DNA from: Klebsormidium nitens
Taxonomy: Eukaryota > Streptophyta > Klebsormidiophyceae > Klebsormidiales > Klebsormidiaceae
DNA length: 64,000 nt
NCBI GenBank assembly: GCA_000708835.1
Contig: DF237088.1
Coordinates: 112,461-176,460 of the forward strand
Reading direction: 5' to 3'
Part shown: in pieces, positions 62,665 through 64,000 of the stretch
Numbering within the stretch: the stretch's first letter is position 1
Layout of the letters: the number at the start of each line of letters is the position of its first letter
Translations under genes and position numbers: made by a program
Notes under the pieces: generated by a model
Databases searched by the model: none
What the model was told of the DNA's origin: nothing
Seen by the model: the letters and a program-made list of their open reading frames with translations, nothing else

Positions 62665-63510
62665 TCATGCAGAGATCACCGTTGATGCTGTATTGATCTG
62701 TAATGGCATCACGCTGGAGTGCTGCTTCAACCCGTCTAGTATCATGGCCTCCCTGGCCGCCTGCAGGCCCCTGGGCCTGAGCCCTTTCTCTACCTGTTTC
62801 GTCTCTATCCAGTCCCTAAGGTGCAGCTCCCCAGGCCAGTGTTCTGGGATAGGCACTACTCCAACTAGCTCGGACGGCAACAACCGCTTTCCGTGCTGGT
62901 CACGGGGGAGCACAAGGAGGCCTCCATTTGGACTACCAGCGTTGGCCTCAGGCATTTGACTTCGCTGCTGCCCCCTGTACTCATTGCCTTGATTCTTTCC
63001 CGCCCGGACCATGAAAGCATTCTCCCTAGCTGCCAAAGCAGTGGAATGGCCAGTCACCGCTGCATTCCGCATCTTTCGCTCTGTTGCACCCCTCCATTCG
63101 TGACCCTCCTGTGCAAACGACATCCCTGAGAGCACTGACTCCGATTGGCTACTTCTGAGTGAGCACGCGGCTGCTTGATCTCCCTCTACCTGGGTGACAG
63201 TGGTGCTGCCAGTCCCAGACCCTGTCTCCCCCTCGTCACTGTCACTTTCAGGTTTCACTCTCTTTGCTGCTGGCTCCGGGCTCAACTCCAAGCAGAAGCT
63301 CTTGCGCCTCCCCGTCCCTCCTTCCTCCATTGGACTCCCCAGGGGAGAGCTGCATTCTTGCACCCCCTCGCTAGCATTATCATTGCCAGAGGCTCCCCAG
63401 CATTCCTCATTCCCCCAACGCACCTCCTGCTCCTCTGAATGTGTCATCGCGTCCACATTTGCTGTGCAAGCGACCTGACTACGCACAAGGAGCTGGACTA
63501 CTAGTGCCAA
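62665..63510 (-). CDS. BIC-like protein (putative blue-light inhibitor of cryptochromes)
   Basis: Single-exon frame of 281 residues. The first ~200 residues are low-complexity, acidic and Ser/Gly-rich with a possible nuclear signal (EPAAKRVKPESD). The C-terminal ~75 residues resemble the cryptochrome-interacting domain of BIC1/BIC2: VPIPEHWPGELHLRDWIETK, then LRPRGLQAAREAMILDGLKQ, matching the family pattern IPxxWxxExxLxDWI followed by LxPxGLxxARxAL. BIC proteins bind photoexcited cryptochrome 2 and block its dimerisation in the nucleus. The assignment is from memory of the motif, and land-plant BICs are shorter (~140 residues or fewer), so treat it as probable only. An internal Met at 63447 (MTHSEEQEVRW) is an alternative start, and an upstream exon cannot be excluded. 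Confidence 0.6.
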   Translation of the reverse strand: MALVVQLLVRSQVACTANVDAMTHSEEQEVRWGNEECWGASGNDNASEGVQECSSPLGSPMEEGGTGRRKSFCLELSPEPAAKRVKPESDSDEGETGSGTGSTTVTQVEGDQAAACSLRSSQSESVLSGMSFAQEGHEWRGATERKMRNAAVTGHSTALAARENAFMVRAGKNQGNEYRGQQRSQMPEANAGSPNGGLLVLPRDQHGKRLLPSELVGVVPIPEHWPGELHLRDWIETKQVEKGLRPRGLQAAREAMILDGLKQHSSVMPLQINTASTVISA

Positions 63511-64000
63511 TGCAGGTCAGGAACCACCCCAGACAGCCAATGCAGAGCGGCAGGCGCCCTCTTTGCATGCAGTCGATGCCAACGAGATGACTGGCTGATA
63601 GTGGAACTCCTGTGTGCAGTCTTCTCCAGTCTTCTGTGGCCGCTCAATCAGTCCTGAGTGACTCGTCTGCAGATCTGCAGTCACCGTCTCTCTCTGCTGA
63701 ACCAGGAATTTGGAAGACGGCCAATTTTGAACCAGGCAGGTCAGGACGTGGCACATTTTGGACTCCCGGAAACGCTCTGATCACGGAAAAATCTGAACCA
63801 GAGGTTTGCGATTTCGGAGCACCAAATCTTTTGCTGAAAAGTGATTGGCTAAACTTGATTTTCTGAGGTAATGTTTGCGTCACTGGAAGATTTGGGTGGT
63901 TATGCTCGGTCCTATAGCGGTTCGTCCCCTCGTCCGCGAAGGTAAGTACCGCAACTAGGAGAGGCGAGATTTGAAGTGAGGAGAGCCTAGAGGGCCAACA
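63511..64000. other. Region upstream of the BIC-like gene
   Basis: About 0.5 kb to the window's edge. It probably holds the 5' leader and promoter of the BIC-like gene. Frames at 63612-63866 (+) and 63644-63883 (-) mirror each other and show no family features. Confidence 0.4.

Noticed and set aside
62519-62959. 146-codon plus-strand frame
   Set aside because: Antisense of the BIC-like C-terminal domain; no independent family signal.

Overview
The window is nuclear DNA of a green plant-lineage eukaryote. Genes are split by many short GT-AG introns, and several encode plant-type proteins: the psbA translation factor HCF173, a SKIP5-type F-box protein, a plant Ras-group LRR protein (PIRL), a plant-type VPS53/HIT1, and a protein with a C-terminal region like the cryptochrome inhibitors BIC1/BIC2. 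Moderate GC, compact introns and this mix of land-plant-type genes with an animal-type alanine-glyoxylate aminotransferase suggest a streptophyte (charophyte) alga, something like Klebsormidium. That assignment is inference. I saw no bacterial genes, transposase, CRISPR array or convincing tRNA.

Layout, left to right: RBL15 rhomboid-like (-, 3' end outside the window); unnamed plastid-like membrane protein (+); HCF173 (-); DUF604/Fringe-related glycosyltransferase (+); ZNF830 splicing-type zinc-finger protein (-); VPS53 of the GARP complex (+); unnamed intronless 154-residue protein (-); Bot1-like putative mitochondrial protein (+); MYND-finger protein copy L (-); MYND-finger protein copy R (+); aspartyl aminopeptidase DNPEP (-); AGXT (+); SKIP5 (-); PIRL (+); BIC-like protein (-). 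Exon-intron structures were rebuilt by hand. Every internal exon in these models joins in phase, except at the breaks described for the two MYND copies.

Two features stand out. First, the 15 genes alternate strictly in strand, giving seven head-to-head pairs. Start-to-start spacers are about 0.6-1.1 kb and stop-to-stop spacers about 0.9-2.0 kb. Second, 36.0-44.8 kb is a head-to-head inverted duplication of a six-exon gene for a large helical protein ending in a MYND zinc finger. I cannot place this family, and both copies carry different reading-frame breaks: -1 and +1 in the left copy, and a 29-bp loss just before the MYND exon in the right copy.

The genes do not form one pathway. They are housekeeping and organelle genes: photosystem II synthesis (HCF173), Golgi/endosome trafficking and glycosylation (VPS53, DUF604), splicing (ZNF830), mitochondrial function (Bot1-like), peptide and glyoxylate metabolism (DNPEP, AGXT), ubiquitin ligase adaptor (SKIP5) and light signalling (BIC-like).
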